64,000 nt of DNA from JAHEJV01 sp964653555 (GTDB taxonomy: Bacteria > Myxococcota_A > UBA9160 > SMWR01), in NCBI GenBank assembly GCA_964653555.1, contig CAZZFT010000005.1:18435-82434 (forward strand), written 5' to 3'. A program made the translations under genes and the position numbers. Of the stretch, positions 1-8,520 are shown piece after piece (position 1 is the stretch's first letter; each line of letters begins with the position of its first letter). Under the pieces are notes generated by a model. The model had not been told where the DNA came from, made no database searches, and saw nothing but the letters and a program-made list of their open reading frames with translations.

Positions 1-177
1 GGTCTTGCCGCAGCCCGACTCGCCTACGAGCGCCAGCGTCTCACCGCGACGGATCCGGAGATCGACCCCGTCCACCGCGCGCACGTGGCCGACGGTGCGC
101 CGGAACAGTCCCTTGCGGATCGGGAACCAGGTGCGCAGGTCCTCGACGCGGAGCAGGACGTCGCCGGGTCCGCTCAC
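1..177 (-). CDS. Peptide ABC transporter ATPase, N-terminal fragment (OppF/DppF type)
   Basis: Only the first 59 codons are in the window; the gene continues past position 1. The GTG start overlaps the TGA of the preceding ATPase gene (GTGA, 174-177). The visible part is a typical ABC N-terminus: a short beta-strand region, the insertion typical of the second peptide-importer ATPase (RKGLFRRTVGHVRAVDGV), then a Walker A motif GESGCGKT at the window edge. As the fifth gene of a peptide-importer operon it should be the OppF/DppF-like nucleotide-binding subunit pairing with the OppD-like one. The rest of the protein cannot be judged. Confidence 0.85.
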   Translation of the reverse strand, partial: MSGPGDVLLRVEDLRTWFPIRKGLFRRTVGHVRAVDGVDLRIRRGETLALVGESGCGKT

Positions 178-1157
178 GCCTTCCCCTCCTCCGCGGCGAC
201 GACGTGGCACCACGCCCGGTGCTTCTCGCCGATCCGGGTCGCTTCCGGGGCCTCGCTCCTGCAGCGATCGATCACTCGGAAGCAGCGGGTCGCGAAGCGG
301 CAGCCCGACGGGAACCGGCCCGGCGACGGCACCACGCCGGCGATCTCGGCCAGCGGCTCCCCCGGCCGCGCGCGCGACGGAATCGAGGCGAGCAGTCCCT
401 GGGTGTAGGGATGGCGCGGACGCGCGAGCACGTCCTCGCGCGTGCCCTCCTCGGCCACCTGGCCCGCGTACATCACGGTGATCCGATCGGCCAGCTCGTT
501 CACGACGCCCAGGTCGTGGGTGATCAGCAGGATCCCCATTCCGATCCGATCGCGGACCTCGCGCAGCAGCTCCAGGATCTGGGCCTGGATCGTCACGTCG
601 AGGGCGGTCGTGGGCTCGTCGGCGATCAGGAGCTTCGGGCTCATCGAAAGCGCCATCGCGACCATCACCCGCTGCTTGATTCCGCCCGAGAGCTGGTGGG
701 GATAGGCGTCGAAGCGCGACTCGGGGTCGGGAATCCCGACGCGCTCGAACAGCTCGACGGTGCGCGCGCGGGCGTCCGCGGCGGACACGCGCTCGTGCAG
801 TCGGATCGCCTCGACCACCTGGTCACCGGCGGCCTGCACCGGGTTGAGGCTCGTCATCGGCTCCTGGAAGATCATCGCCGCTTCGGCGCCGCGCACCCGC
901 CGCATCTCGTTCACCGACAGCGCGCCCACGTCCCGGCCGGCGAGCTCGATCCGCCCCGACTCGATCCTCCCCGGCCGCGGCACCAGGCGCAGGATCGAGA
1001 GGGCCGTCATCGACTTCCCGCAGCCCGACTCCCCCACCAGGGCGAGCACCTCCCCCGCCTCCAGGTGGATCGACACGCCGTCCACGACGGCGGCGCGACT
1101 CCCGTCGGCGGGAAAGGTCGTGACCAGATCGGTGACCTCGAGCAGCGGCGCGCTCAC
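174..1157 (-). CDS. Oligopeptide/dipeptide ABC transporter ATPase (OppD/DppD type)
   Basis: A 327-residue cytoplasmic ATPase that powers peptide uptake. It has Walker A GESGCGKS near residue 42, a signature LSGGIKQR, Walker B LLIADEPT and the His-switch ITHDLG. The C-terminal tail with the spaced cysteines around GCRFATRC is the oligopeptide/dipeptide C-terminal region of this subfamily. GTG at 1157 is chosen because it overlaps the permease stop (GTGA) and begins directly at the ABC fold; the open frame continues upstream only as a shadow of the permease gene. Length is normal for OppD/DppD. The transported peptide class cannot be read from the sequence. Confidence 0.92.
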   Translation of the reverse strand: MSAPLLEVTDLVTTFPADGSRAAVVDGVSIHLEAGEVLALVGESGCGKSMTALSILRLVPRPGRIESGRIELAGRDVGALSVNEMRRVRGAEAAMIFQEPMTSLNPVQAAGDQVVEAIRLHERVSAADARARTVELFERVGIPDPESRFDAYPHQLSGGIKQRVMVAMALSMSPKLLIADEPTTALDVTIQAQILELLREVRDRIGMGILLITHDLGVVNELADRITVMYAGQVAEEGTREDVLARPRHPYTQGLLASIPSRARPGEPLAEIAGVVPSPGRFPSGCRFATRCFRVIDRCRSEAPEATRIGEKHRAWCHVVAAEEGKA

Positions 1158-2176
1158 AGATCCTCCACCAGCGTGCGCGGGTCGAGGATGTCGCGCACCG
1201 CGTCGCCGACCCGGTTCACCGCCAGGATCAGCAGGAAGAGCGCCACCGAGGCCGCAGCCAGGTTCCAGGCGATGATCGGATCGCGCGCCAGCTCGTCGCG
1301 CGCCTGGTCGATCATCTGGCCCCAGCTGCCGTCGATACCGATGCCGAGGAAGGAGAGGATCGCCTCGGAGAGCACCGTCCCCGAGAAGAGCAGCACGAAG
1401 GTGATCACCACCAGGTGCATCACGTTGGGCAGGATGTGGCGCAGGACGATGCGCGCCTCGGACGCCCCGAGCGCACGCGCCGCCTGCACGTAGTCGAGCT
1501 CGCGCAGCTTGAAGGTCTCCCCGCGCACGATGCGGGCGAAGCCCACCCAGCTGGTGACGCCCATCGCGACGCACACTTGCACGGGGCCACGGCCAAGGGC
1601 GAGGATCAGCGCGATCAGGAGCAGCAGGTTCGGGATCGACGCCAGCGTCGAGATGACGAAGAACACCGCGTCGTCGACCCGGCCACCGAGATAGCCGGCC
1701 GACATGCCGAACAGGAGCGCGAGCGGGATCACGATCAGGCTGGTCAAGCCGCCAATCAGGAGCGCGATCCGGGCGCCCTTGAGCGTCAGGTGCAACACGT
1801 CGCGGCCGAGGATGTCGGTACCGAACCAGTGGGCGCCGGGATGCTCGAGCGGGGCGCCGCCGTAGAACTCGACCTCGGCGAAGGGAGCCGAGTAGCTGCG
1901 CTCCTGGAAGCCGGCGGGGAAGGCGCGATCGATCAGGGAGCGGGGCGTGTGGGCCTCGACGCCCTGCACGCCGCCCGCGGCGTCGATCCAGGAGACCGAG
2001 TCGGCCAGACCGACCCCGACGTAGACGGCGATCGCGAGCAGGGCGAGCGGTCGCCGACGCGCCAGCTCGCGCGCCGCATCGCTCCAGAAGCGGCTACGGC
2101 GCACCGCGCGCACGGTGAACGCCGCCCCGACTCCGAGCAGCGCGACGACCGCGTTCGAGACGACGTAGCCCCCCAT
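1154..2176 (-). CDS. Peptide ABC transporter permease (OppC/DppC type)
   Basis: A 340-residue inner-membrane permease of the BPD_transp_1 family. The EAA-type cytoplasmic loop is visible around DYVQAARALGASEARI, where it contacts the ATPases. N-terminally there is one helix at about residues 3-25 and another at about 45-60, so an extra membrane segment seems to precede the usual OppC topology. A periplasmic stretch (GADWFGTD-like, here GAHWFGTDILGRD) precedes the conserved transmembrane core, as usual for OppC. It lies 2 bp after the OppB-like gene and overlaps the OppD-like gene by 4 bp, so the subunits are probably co-translated. Confidence 0.92.
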   Translation of the reverse strand: MGGYVVSNAVVALLGVGAAFTVRAVRRSRFWSDAARELARRRPLALLAIAVYVGVGLADSVSWIDAAGGVQGVEAHTPRSLIDRAFPAGFQERSYSAPFAEVEFYGGAPLEHPGAHWFGTDILGRDVLHLTLKGARIALLIGGLTSLIVIPLALLFGMSAGYLGGRVDDAVFFVISTLASIPNLLLLIALILALGRGPVQVCVAMGVTSWVGFARIVRGETFKLRELDYVQAARALGASEARIVLRHILPNVMHLVVITFVLLFSGTVLSEAILSFLGIGIDGSWGQMIDQARDELARDPIIAWNLAAASVALFLLILAVNRVGDAVRDILDPRTLVEDL

Positions 2177-2178
2177 CC

Positions 2179-3120
2179 CTACTCCAGCCGAACCCGCGGG
2201 TCCACGAGCGTGTAGGTGAAGTCGGTGACGATCTGGAACAGGATGAAGGCGAGCGCGCCGATGAAGACCATCACACGCAGCGTCGAGAAGTCGTTGCCCT
2301 GGATCGCTTCCACCGTCACAGCCCCGAGCCCGGGGATTCCGAAGAACGACTCGATCAGCAGCGACCCGGTGAACAGGAAGGGGATCGCCGTCACGACGCG
2401 CGTCAGGATCGGGATCAACGCGTTGCGCAGCACGTGGAAGGCCATCACCCGGCCGTCCCCACAGCCCTTCGCGCGGGCGGTGCGAACGTAGTCTCGGCTG
2501 GTCTCCTCGACGAACACCGTGCGGTAGAAACGCAAGTCGCCTCCGATCCCGGCGACCACGCCGATCAGGATCGGCATCGCCACGAAGCGCGGCAGCACGC
2601 GCGGGTCGGGGTCGAAGCCCGAGATCGGGAACCAGTTGAGGATCTTTCCGATCAGATACTGGCTCCCGATGATGTAGAGGAGGATCGAGACGCTCATCGC
2701 GAGCACGGCGATCACGACGCCGGTGCGGTCGATGTAGGTCTCCCGGAAGTAGGCGACGAACAGGGAGAGCGCCACGCCGAGCACGAGGCCGAGCGCGAAG
2801 GTGGGCACGGTGAAGGAGAGGCTCGGACCCACGCCCTCGCGCAGACGGCGGGCGATCGGCACCTCGTCGGCGTCGCTGCGGCCGAAGTCGAAGCTGAGCA
2901 TGCGGACGTAGTGGTCGCGGAGCTGGTCGGTCCAGGGGCGATCGTAGCCGTGCTCCTGGATCCAGAGCTTCAGCACGGCGGGAGGAGCCTTCTCGCCCAC
3001 GGCGCGGCGCGCCATGTCCATCGGCTCGGCGTAGAGGAAGAACAGCACGAACAGGAGCCCCAGCACGCCCTGGACCACCAGGAAGCCGTAGAGCAGGCGC
3101 CGCAGCGCGTAGCCGATCAC
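2179..3120 (-). CDS. Peptide ABC transporter permease (OppB/DppB type)
   Basis: A 313-residue inner-membrane permease. It begins with the classic OppB N-terminal helix (YALRRLLYGFLVVQGVLG), followed by a periplasmic loop and the BPD_transp_1 core. The EAA loop is RDYVRTARAKGCGDGRV and the late motif ESFFGIPGLG is typical of OppB/DppB. The GTG start at 3120 shares one base with the TAG stop of the substrate-binding protein gene (TAGTG), so I take that start over the long upstream open frame, which is a shadow. It forms the membrane channel with the OppC-like subunit. Length is normal for the family. Confidence 0.92.
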   Translation of the reverse strand: MIGYALRRLLYGFLVVQGVLGLLFVLFFLYAEPMDMARRAVGEKAPPAVLKLWIQEHGYDRPWTDQLRDHYVRMLSFDFGRSDADEVPIARRLREGVGPSLSFTVPTFALGLVLGVALSLFVAYFRETYIDRTGVVIAVLAMSVSILLYIIGSQYLIGKILNWFPISGFDPDPRVLPRFVAMPILIGVVAGIGGDLRFYRTVFVEETSRDYVRTARAKGCGDGRVMAFHVLRNALIPILTRVVTAIPFLFTGSLLIESFFGIPGLGAVTVEAIQGNDFSTLRVMVFIGALAFILFQIVTDFTYTLVDPRVRLE

Positions 3121-5147
3121 TACTGGCGCTCCCGGAAGAAGGTCACGATGCCCGGGATCGTGACGAGCACGGAGATCCCGAGCAGGGCCCAGGCGGGCCA
3201 CACGATCGGGCGGTTCCACTCCTCGCGCCGCTCGGTGCGCAGCGTCGGGTCGACGTCCACGTACTTGCTGGCGGGGAGGCTGATGCCGGCGGGCTTCACG
3301 TTCTGGAGCCAGCCGTGGTAGAGGACGTAGTTCTCGCGGTGGAAGAGCTCGATCCAAGGCCGTTGCTTCTGCAGGATCGCGCGCATCTCGCGGATCTTTG
3401 CCAGCCGCTCGGGCCCGTTGGGCATGTCCTTCATCGTGACGAAGAGCGCGTCGAAGCGCGGGTCCACGAAGTTCGAGGTGTTCGGGGCGCCGGGGTTCGT
3501 CGAGCTCGCGTTCGGCCCCCACAGCAGGAACAGGAAGTTCTCGGGGTCGGGATAGTCGGCGATCCAGCCCCACATGTAGATCTGGTAGGCGCCGTCGCGC
3601 ACCTTGTCCTGGAATCGGTTGTAGTTGGTGGCATTGAGCTCGACGTCGAGGCCGATCCGCCGCCAAGCGTCCACGAAGAACTGATAGGTGAGGCGGCCGC
3701 GGGTCGAGGGATCGGGCGTGTCGAAGGACAAGCGAAGGGGTCGCTTCGTCCGTGGATCGATGCCGCCCTCGTAGCCCGCCTCGGCGAGCAGCGCCCGCGC
3801 GCGGTCGGGGTCGGGGGTCCGGAAGGGGTTCACGTAGTCCGGGTCGTAGCCGAAGATGCCCGGCGGGATCGGCGACTGGGCAGGCACGCCTCGGCCGTTC
3901 TGGAACACGCGGTCGAACTCGACCACGTCGACCGCGAGGCTCATCGCCTGGCGCAGCTTGCGGCCCCGATCGCCGGCGCGAGCTCCCACCACCGGGTCGT
4001 TCATGTTGAAGCCGATGTAGTAGATGTCGGGATCGACGCTCTTCTCCAGCTCCATTCCGCGCGCTTTCATGGCCGGCGAGAGCCTTCCCTCCTGCACCGC
4101 CCGGTCGAAGCTCTCCTGGATGATGGTCGAGGCGTCGTAGTAGCCCTGAAGGAACTTGTTGAAGGCCGGGATGTTCTCCTTCTCCATGCGGAACTCGATT
4201 CGCTCCAGAAAGGGGAGCGGCTTCCCGACGTACTCCGGGCGCAGCAGCCCCGCCTCGGCGTCGCCCGGCTCGCCCTGGGAGGGGTAGACCGTGCCCGGCG
4301 CGCGCCAATCGGGGTGGAGCGTCCCGTACCAGTTGGGGTTGCGCTCGAGCACGATGCGGTTGTGCTTCTCGTAGCGGGTCAGCCGGAAGGGCCCCGTGGC
4401 GATCGGGTGCTCCTTGAAGAAGGGGCGGCCCTCCTCCCCGTCGTAGTAGTCCACCGCTTCCCAGGGCACGGGGGCGGTGAAGGGCATGGCGAACCAGTAG
4501 AGCAGCTGGGGATAGGGCTCGTGCAGCACCACCTCCAGCTCGTAGGGACCGTGCACGACGATGCCCTCCACGCCCTCGGCGTCCGCGTACTGGCGGTCGA
4601 TGCGCCGCTTGCCGAACTCCGGATCCGAGCTGCGCAGAGCGACCAGGCGATCGGCGAACTCCGCGAACCCGTCGATCTTGGAGAAGGTCGCGACCACCGG
4701 ACTGATCGTCTCGGGATCGGCGATCCGCATCAGCTGGAAGGCGACGTCCGAGGCCAGGATCTCGCGGTCGGTGGTCCCTGCGCCATCGCGCGCGAAGCAG
4801 GGGTCGCTCTCGAAGCGCATCCCGGGCCGCAGATGGAAACGGTACGAGTAGCGTCCGTCGGGGAGCGTCTGCTCCACCGGCACCGCCTCGGCCAGCCCGG
4901 GCATCAGCAGATAGGGGCGCTGGAGGTAGTGGTACTCGAGCAGCGTCTCGTAGATGTTGGCGAGGATGGTGTGGTCGGCGTAGTTGTAGCTGACGGCCGG
5001 GTCGAGCGTCTTCGGCGGTCCGGGCAGATACGCGTAGCGCACCTTCACGCTGTCGGCGGAATCGGGATACGGGTTGTTGGTGCAGGACGCGATCTGGATC
5101 AGGGCGAGGAGAGCGATCGCTCCCCAGACCCGACGGCCGACCCTCAT
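3120..5147 (-). CDS. Peptide-binding lipoprotein of ABC importer, with C-terminal membrane helix
   Basis: A 675-residue family-5 extracellular solute-binding protein, longer than the usual 500-550. The N-terminus is a lipoprotein signal with lipobox I-A-S-C, Cys22. The binding domain contains the family features P-K-T-L-D-P near residue 45, ATGPFRLTRYEKHNRIVLERN and GWIADYPDPENF. Unusually, the C-terminus ends with a hydrophobic helix at about residues 650-671 followed by RERQ, so the protein may be anchored at both ends. ATG at 5147 has a strong G-rich ribosome site and overlaps the previous stop (ATGA). It should capture peptides for the four downstream transporter genes. Confidence 0.9.
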   Translation of the reverse strand: MRVGRRVWGAIALLALIQIASCTNNPYPDSADSVKVRYAYLPGPPKTLDPAVSYNYADHTILANIYETLLEYHYLQRPYLLMPGLAEAVPVEQTLPDGRYSYRFHLRPGMRFESDPCFARDGAGTTDREILASDVAFQLMRIADPETISPVVATFSKIDGFAEFADRLVALRSSDPEFGKRRIDRQYADAEGVEGIVVHGPYELEVVLHEPYPQLLYWFAMPFTAPVPWEAVDYYDGEEGRPFFKEHPIATGPFRLTRYEKHNRIVLERNPNWYGTLHPDWRAPGTVYPSQGEPGDAEAGLLRPEYVGKPLPFLERIEFRMEKENIPAFNKFLQGYYDASTIIQESFDRAVQEGRLSPAMKARGMELEKSVDPDIYYIGFNMNDPVVGARAGDRGRKLRQAMSLAVDVVEFDRVFQNGRGVPAQSPIPPGIFGYDPDYVNPFRTPDPDRARALLAEAGYEGGIDPRTKRPLRLSFDTPDPSTRGRLTYQFFVDAWRRIGLDVELNATNYNRFQDKVRDGAYQIYMWGWIADYPDPENFLFLLWGPNASSTNPGAPNTSNFVDPRFDALFVTMKDMPNGPERLAKIREMRAILQKQRPWIELFHRENYVLYHGWLQNVKPAGISLPASKYVDVDPTLRTERREEWNRPIVWPAWALLGISVLVTIPGIVTFFRERQ

Positions 5148-5956
5148 CCCCCCTCCGCCGCGCCATCGCCGCCCGTCGGGTCGATCCCCTGCGGTACGCG
5201 CAAATGGAATGTATCGGGGGAATCCAGGGGATTCAGCTCCACACTGCGGAGCGTGAGCTCGGCCTGACCCGTGTCGCTGCGCACGGCGACGTTCCGCGCG
5301 AAGGGGGCGCCGTCGATCTCCACGTAGTCGTCGAAGCTCGCCTCCCAGCCGGATCGAGCCCCGTCGCCCTGCTGGGCGAGTCGGCGCAGCTCGCCGGAGG
5401 CGCCGAAGTCGACCACCCGTTGCACGTGTCCCTCGTCGTCGGCGAGCTCGATCCGGATCCGGTCGTCCACCTGGTAGGCGCCGGCGCGCACCAACGCGGC
5501 CCCGGGATCCGGAACGCCCAGGATCACCTCGACCGCCTCGCGAGGGGAGAGGTCGAGCCTCGCCGTGTCCCACAAGAGCCCCTCGTAGACCGGGCCCTCT
5601 TCGTAGTGGCGCTCCTGTGTGTCGAGCACGGCGTAGCGATCCCCGTCGGTGACGAGCACCGCCAGCGTGGTGTCGAGGAATCCGAGCACCTCGACGCGCA
5701 GACGAGCGGGCCGCTCGAGCCATAGCCGCTGACGGGTGCGCAGTGCGAGGTCGCGACCGGCGACGCCGGCGCCCGGCGCGTCGACCGCGAAGCGGGCCAG
5801 GGCGTAGAGGCCGTGCCGGCGCTCGGACTCGGCCCGCCACGCGGCCAGCAGGGCTTCGGGTCGGGGATCGCCCTTCGCGAGCGGCACCGCGGGCGCGAGG
5901 CCACGGCAGCCGCCGGCGATCGCGAGCAGTGCCAGGCACAGCGCCAGCCGCGGCAC
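5144..5956 (-). CDS. LolB-like / DUF4292-type outer-membrane lipoprotein
   Basis: A 270-residue predicted lipoprotein: the signal ends in I-A-G-G-C with Cys17. The mature part is built of beta-strand-rich segments, including RLWLERPARLRVEVLG followed by TLAVLVTDGDRYAVLD, that resemble the half-barrel of LolB and DUF4292 proteins. These bind lipids or lipoproteins at the outer membrane. GTG at 5956 lies 2 bp after the TPR gene stop and directly precedes the signal peptide. It sits between a TPR lipoprotein and a peptide importer, which suggests co-expression but not a shared mechanism. Assignment is at fold level only; a role in lipoprotein sorting is an inference. Confidence 0.7.
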   Translation of the reverse strand: MPRLALCLALLAIAGGCRGLAPAVPLAKGDPRPEALLAAWRAESERRHGLYALARFAVDAPGAGVAGRDLALRTRQRLWLERPARLRVEVLGFLDTTLAVLVTDGDRYAVLDTQERHYEEGPVYEGLLWDTARLDLSPREAVEVILGVPDPGAALVRAGAYQVDDRIRIELADDEGHVQRVVDFGASGELRRLAQQGDGARSGWEASFDDYVEIDGAPFARNVAVRSDTGQAELTLRSVELNPLDSPDTFHLRVPQGIDPTGGDGAAEGG

Positions 5957-5958
5957 GC

Positions 5959-7722
5959 CTATTTGAGCTCGCGTCGCAGGGACTCCAGCTTCTTGCGCAG
6001 CTCCGGCTGCTCGTCGGGACGCGGTCCCATCAGCGCCGCCTCTTCGAAGTTGTCGAGGGCCAGGCGGCGCTCGTCGAGCAGCAGGTAGGCGTCGCCGATG
6101 TGCTCCGAGATCACCGGGTCGCCGCCCGTGAGCTCGTGGGCTCGCTCCAGCTTCTCGATCGCCTTGTTCAGCCACTTGCGCCCGGCCGCCAGGTCGCCCG
6201 CCTCGATCAGCGGTCGCGCGCGCATGTAGTAGACCCAGCCCAGGCTGTCGACGATGTACCCGTTGTCGGGGCGCAGCTCGATCGCGCGCTGGATGTATTC
6301 CTCCGCCTGCTCGAGGTTCTCGCCTTGCTCCGCCCAGGAGTAGCCGATGTAGTTGAGCGCGTCCGCGTTCTCCGGATTCGCCGCGAGCGCGCGTCGCATG
6401 TAGGCGAGCGCCTCCTCCTTGCGGTCCGCCTCGCCGTAGACGACGCCGAGGTTGTAGAGGATCTCGTCGTCCTCGGGCTCCTTGTCGAGCATCGCCTGCA
6501 GGTAGGCGACGGCGCCGTCGAGATCGCCGATCTTCGCGCGCAGCGTGGCCGTATAGAGCTCGAGCTCGCGGGACGGCTCGGACTCCAGGGCGCTCTGGAC
6601 GTCGGCGAGCGCCCGCTCGTATTCGCCGCGACGCTCGTAGATCGCGGCCAGCTGGGTGCGCGCCTCGGCGTAGTAGTCGTGATGGGAGGGCACGCGCTCG
6701 AAGGCAGCGATCGCCTCCGGCTCGCGCCCCAGGCGCCGCAGCGCCACCCCGTCGAAGAAGGCCACCTCGTACTCGCGCGGCAGCAGGGTGAGGACGCGAT
6801 CGAAGCGCGTCACCGCGTCCTCGAAGCGACGCGCCTCGTAGAGCAGGTAGCCGAGCCGCTCGACGGACTCGAGGTCGCTGGGGTAGCTCGCCTCCACGCG
6901 CTCGAGCGTGTCGATCGCCCCTTCGACGTCCTCGTCGTTGATCTGCACCTCGGCGAGCGCCAGCAGCGTCGAGTGGTCGTCCGGCGCCTGCTGGAGCATC
7001 TCGTGGTACACGCCGATGGCTCCCTCGCGGTCGCCCCGCTGACGCATGGACCGCGCGAGCGCGCCGTACACGCGCAGGTTGTCGGGATCCACCTCGAGGG
7101 ATCGACGCAGCGCCTCCTCGGCCTCGAGCGGACGTCCGAGCTTCTCCAGGACGTTCGCCAGCGCGATCCAGCCGCGCAGCTCGTCGGGCTCGCGCTCGGT
7201 CATCCACTGCGCGGTCGCGAGACCGGCATCGAGGTCGTCGACCTCCAGGTAGAGCTGGTAGAGCAGCCAGGCCGACTGCTCGTCGAGGGGCGCGCCGTTC
7301 TCGTCGCGCAGCAGAGCCTCGGCCGCCTCCGTGTTCTGCTGGATCCGGTACAGCTGGGCGAGGAAGTTGCGCAGCTCGGGATCGTCGGGATCGAGCTCGC
7401 GCGCCCGACGGGCCTGTTCCACGGCGCGATCGAGCTCGCTGTTGCGCGCCAGCATCTCGGCCAGCAGCCGGTGCAGGTAGGCCGAGTCCGGGTCCTTGGC
7501 GATGGCGCGCTCCAGCGCCGCCATCGCCTCGACCGGCTGCCCGTCGGCCATGTGCTGGTGGAAGACCAGCACGTCGTACTCCGGCGGCGCCTCCGGTCGG
7601 ATCTCGCGCCCCGGCCCCTCCGGTCGCCCCGCTCCGAGCCCCAGCCCGGCGCAGCCGGCCGTCCCCAGGGCGAGCAGGAGCCCGGCCAGCGCATGGGACA
7701 GGATTCGGTTCCGGCGATTCAC
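5959..7722 (-). CDS. TPR-repeat lipoprotein
   Basis: A 587-residue protein with a lipoprotein signal (T-A-G-C, Cys24). The rest is almost entirely tetratricopeptide repeats, from about residue 50 to the end, with recurring A-x-x-x-P-x-x motifs such as LARNSELDRAVEQARRARE and AAIYERRGEYERALADVQ. TPR arrays of this kind in the outer membrane or periplasm scaffold protein complexes. It is the first gene of the group that includes the LolB-like protein and the peptide importer, with 2 bp to the next gene. The binding partner is unknown. Confidence 0.85.
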   Translation of the reverse strand: MNRRNRILSHALAGLLLALGTAGCAGLGLGAGRPEGPGREIRPEAPPEYDVLVFHQHMADGQPVEAMAALERAIAKDPDSAYLHRLLAEMLARNSELDRAVEQARRARELDPDDPELRNFLAQLYRIQQNTEAAEALLRDENGAPLDEQSAWLLYQLYLEVDDLDAGLATAQWMTEREPDELRGWIALANVLEKLGRPLEAEEALRRSLEVDPDNLRVYGALARSMRQRGDREGAIGVYHEMLQQAPDDHSTLLALAEVQINDEDVEGAIDTLERVEASYPSDLESVERLGYLLYEARRFEDAVTRFDRVLTLLPREYEVAFFDGVALRRLGREPEAIAAFERVPSHHDYYAEARTQLAAIYERRGEYERALADVQSALESEPSRELELYTATLRAKIGDLDGAVAYLQAMLDKEPEDDEILYNLGVVYGEADRKEEALAYMRRALAANPENADALNYIGYSWAEQGENLEQAEEYIQRAIELRPDNGYIVDSLGWVYYMRARPLIEAGDLAAGRKWLNKAIEKLERAHELTGGDPVISEHIGDAYLLLDERRLALDNFEEAALMGPRPDEQPELRKKLESLRRELK

Positions 7723-7807
7723 GGCGTTGGCTCCCGAAGCGGGGTCGGAGCGAACCGGGCCGGATCGACCGTCCGCCCGGCCCGGCGTAGGGCGGGTCGG
7801 TGCGGCC

Positions 7808-8422
7808 TCAGTGCCGCCCCAGGTACCCCTGCCCTTCCAGATAGTCGATCAAGGCGGATACGCTCTCCTCCACCGACTGGGTGTTGGTGTCCAGCACCAG
7901 CTCGGGACGCTCGGGCGCCTCGTAGGGTGCCGAAATTCCGGTGAACTCGGGGATCTCGCCGGCGCGAGCCTTCTTGTACAGCCCCTTCACGTCGCGCCCC
8001 TCGCAGGTCTCGACGTCCGCTGCCACGTGCACCTCGACGAAGTCGCCCCCGTCCATGATCGCCCGCACCGCGTCGCGATCGGCCCGGTAGGGGGAGATGA
8101 AGGAGCTCATCACGATCACGCCCGCGTCGGTGAACAGCTTGGCGACCTCGCCGATGCGCCGGATGTTCTCAGTGCGGTCCTCGGGCGAGAATCCGAGGTT
8201 CTTGTTCAGACCGTGACGGATGTTGTCCCCGTCCAGCACGTAGGCGTGGCAGCCGCGCTTCATCAGCGCCTGCTCTGCGGCCACGGCGATCGTGGACTTC
8301 CCGGACCCTGAGAGGCCCGTCAGCCACACGGTGACACCCCGCTGGCCGAGCCGCTGCTCGCGGTCCTTCCGCGTCACCTGGCCCGAGTGCCAGGTGATGT
8401 TGGTTGCCTTCTGCTCGGTCAA
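7808..8422 (-). CDS. cysC: Adenylylsulfate (APS) kinase
   Basis: A 204-residue cytosolic kinase converting adenosine 5'-phosphosulfate plus ATP to PAPS in sulfate assimilation or sulfation. It shows the P-loop GLSGSGKST, the APS-binding segment YVLDGDNIRHGLNKNLGFS, the lid region SFISPYRADRDAVR and the CEGRDVKGLYKKARAGEIP stretch, all diagnostic of CysC. Full length. There is no cysND or sat beside it; its neighbours are a TPR lipoprotein upstream group on one side and Fe-S genes on the other, so it appears as a single-gene unit. A well-supported call. Confidence 0.96.
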   Translation of the reverse strand: MTEQKATNITWHSGQVTRKDREQRLGQRGVTVWLTGLSGSGKSTIAVAAEQALMKRGCHAYVLDGDNIRHGLNKNLGFSPEDRTENIRRIGEVAKLFTDAGVIVMSSFISPYRADRDAVRAIMDGGDFVEVHVAADVETCEGRDVKGLYKKARAGEIPEFTGISAPYEAPERPELVLDTNTQSVEESVSALIDYLEGQGYLGRH

Positions 8423-8520
8423 AGAGATCTCCCTCCCGGGTTCGCGTTTCCGAAGTGGCTTCGGTCGAATGGCCCGCCGGCTGGAACGATTCGCGGGGTC
8501 CCGGCCGCGGAGGCGTCAGC

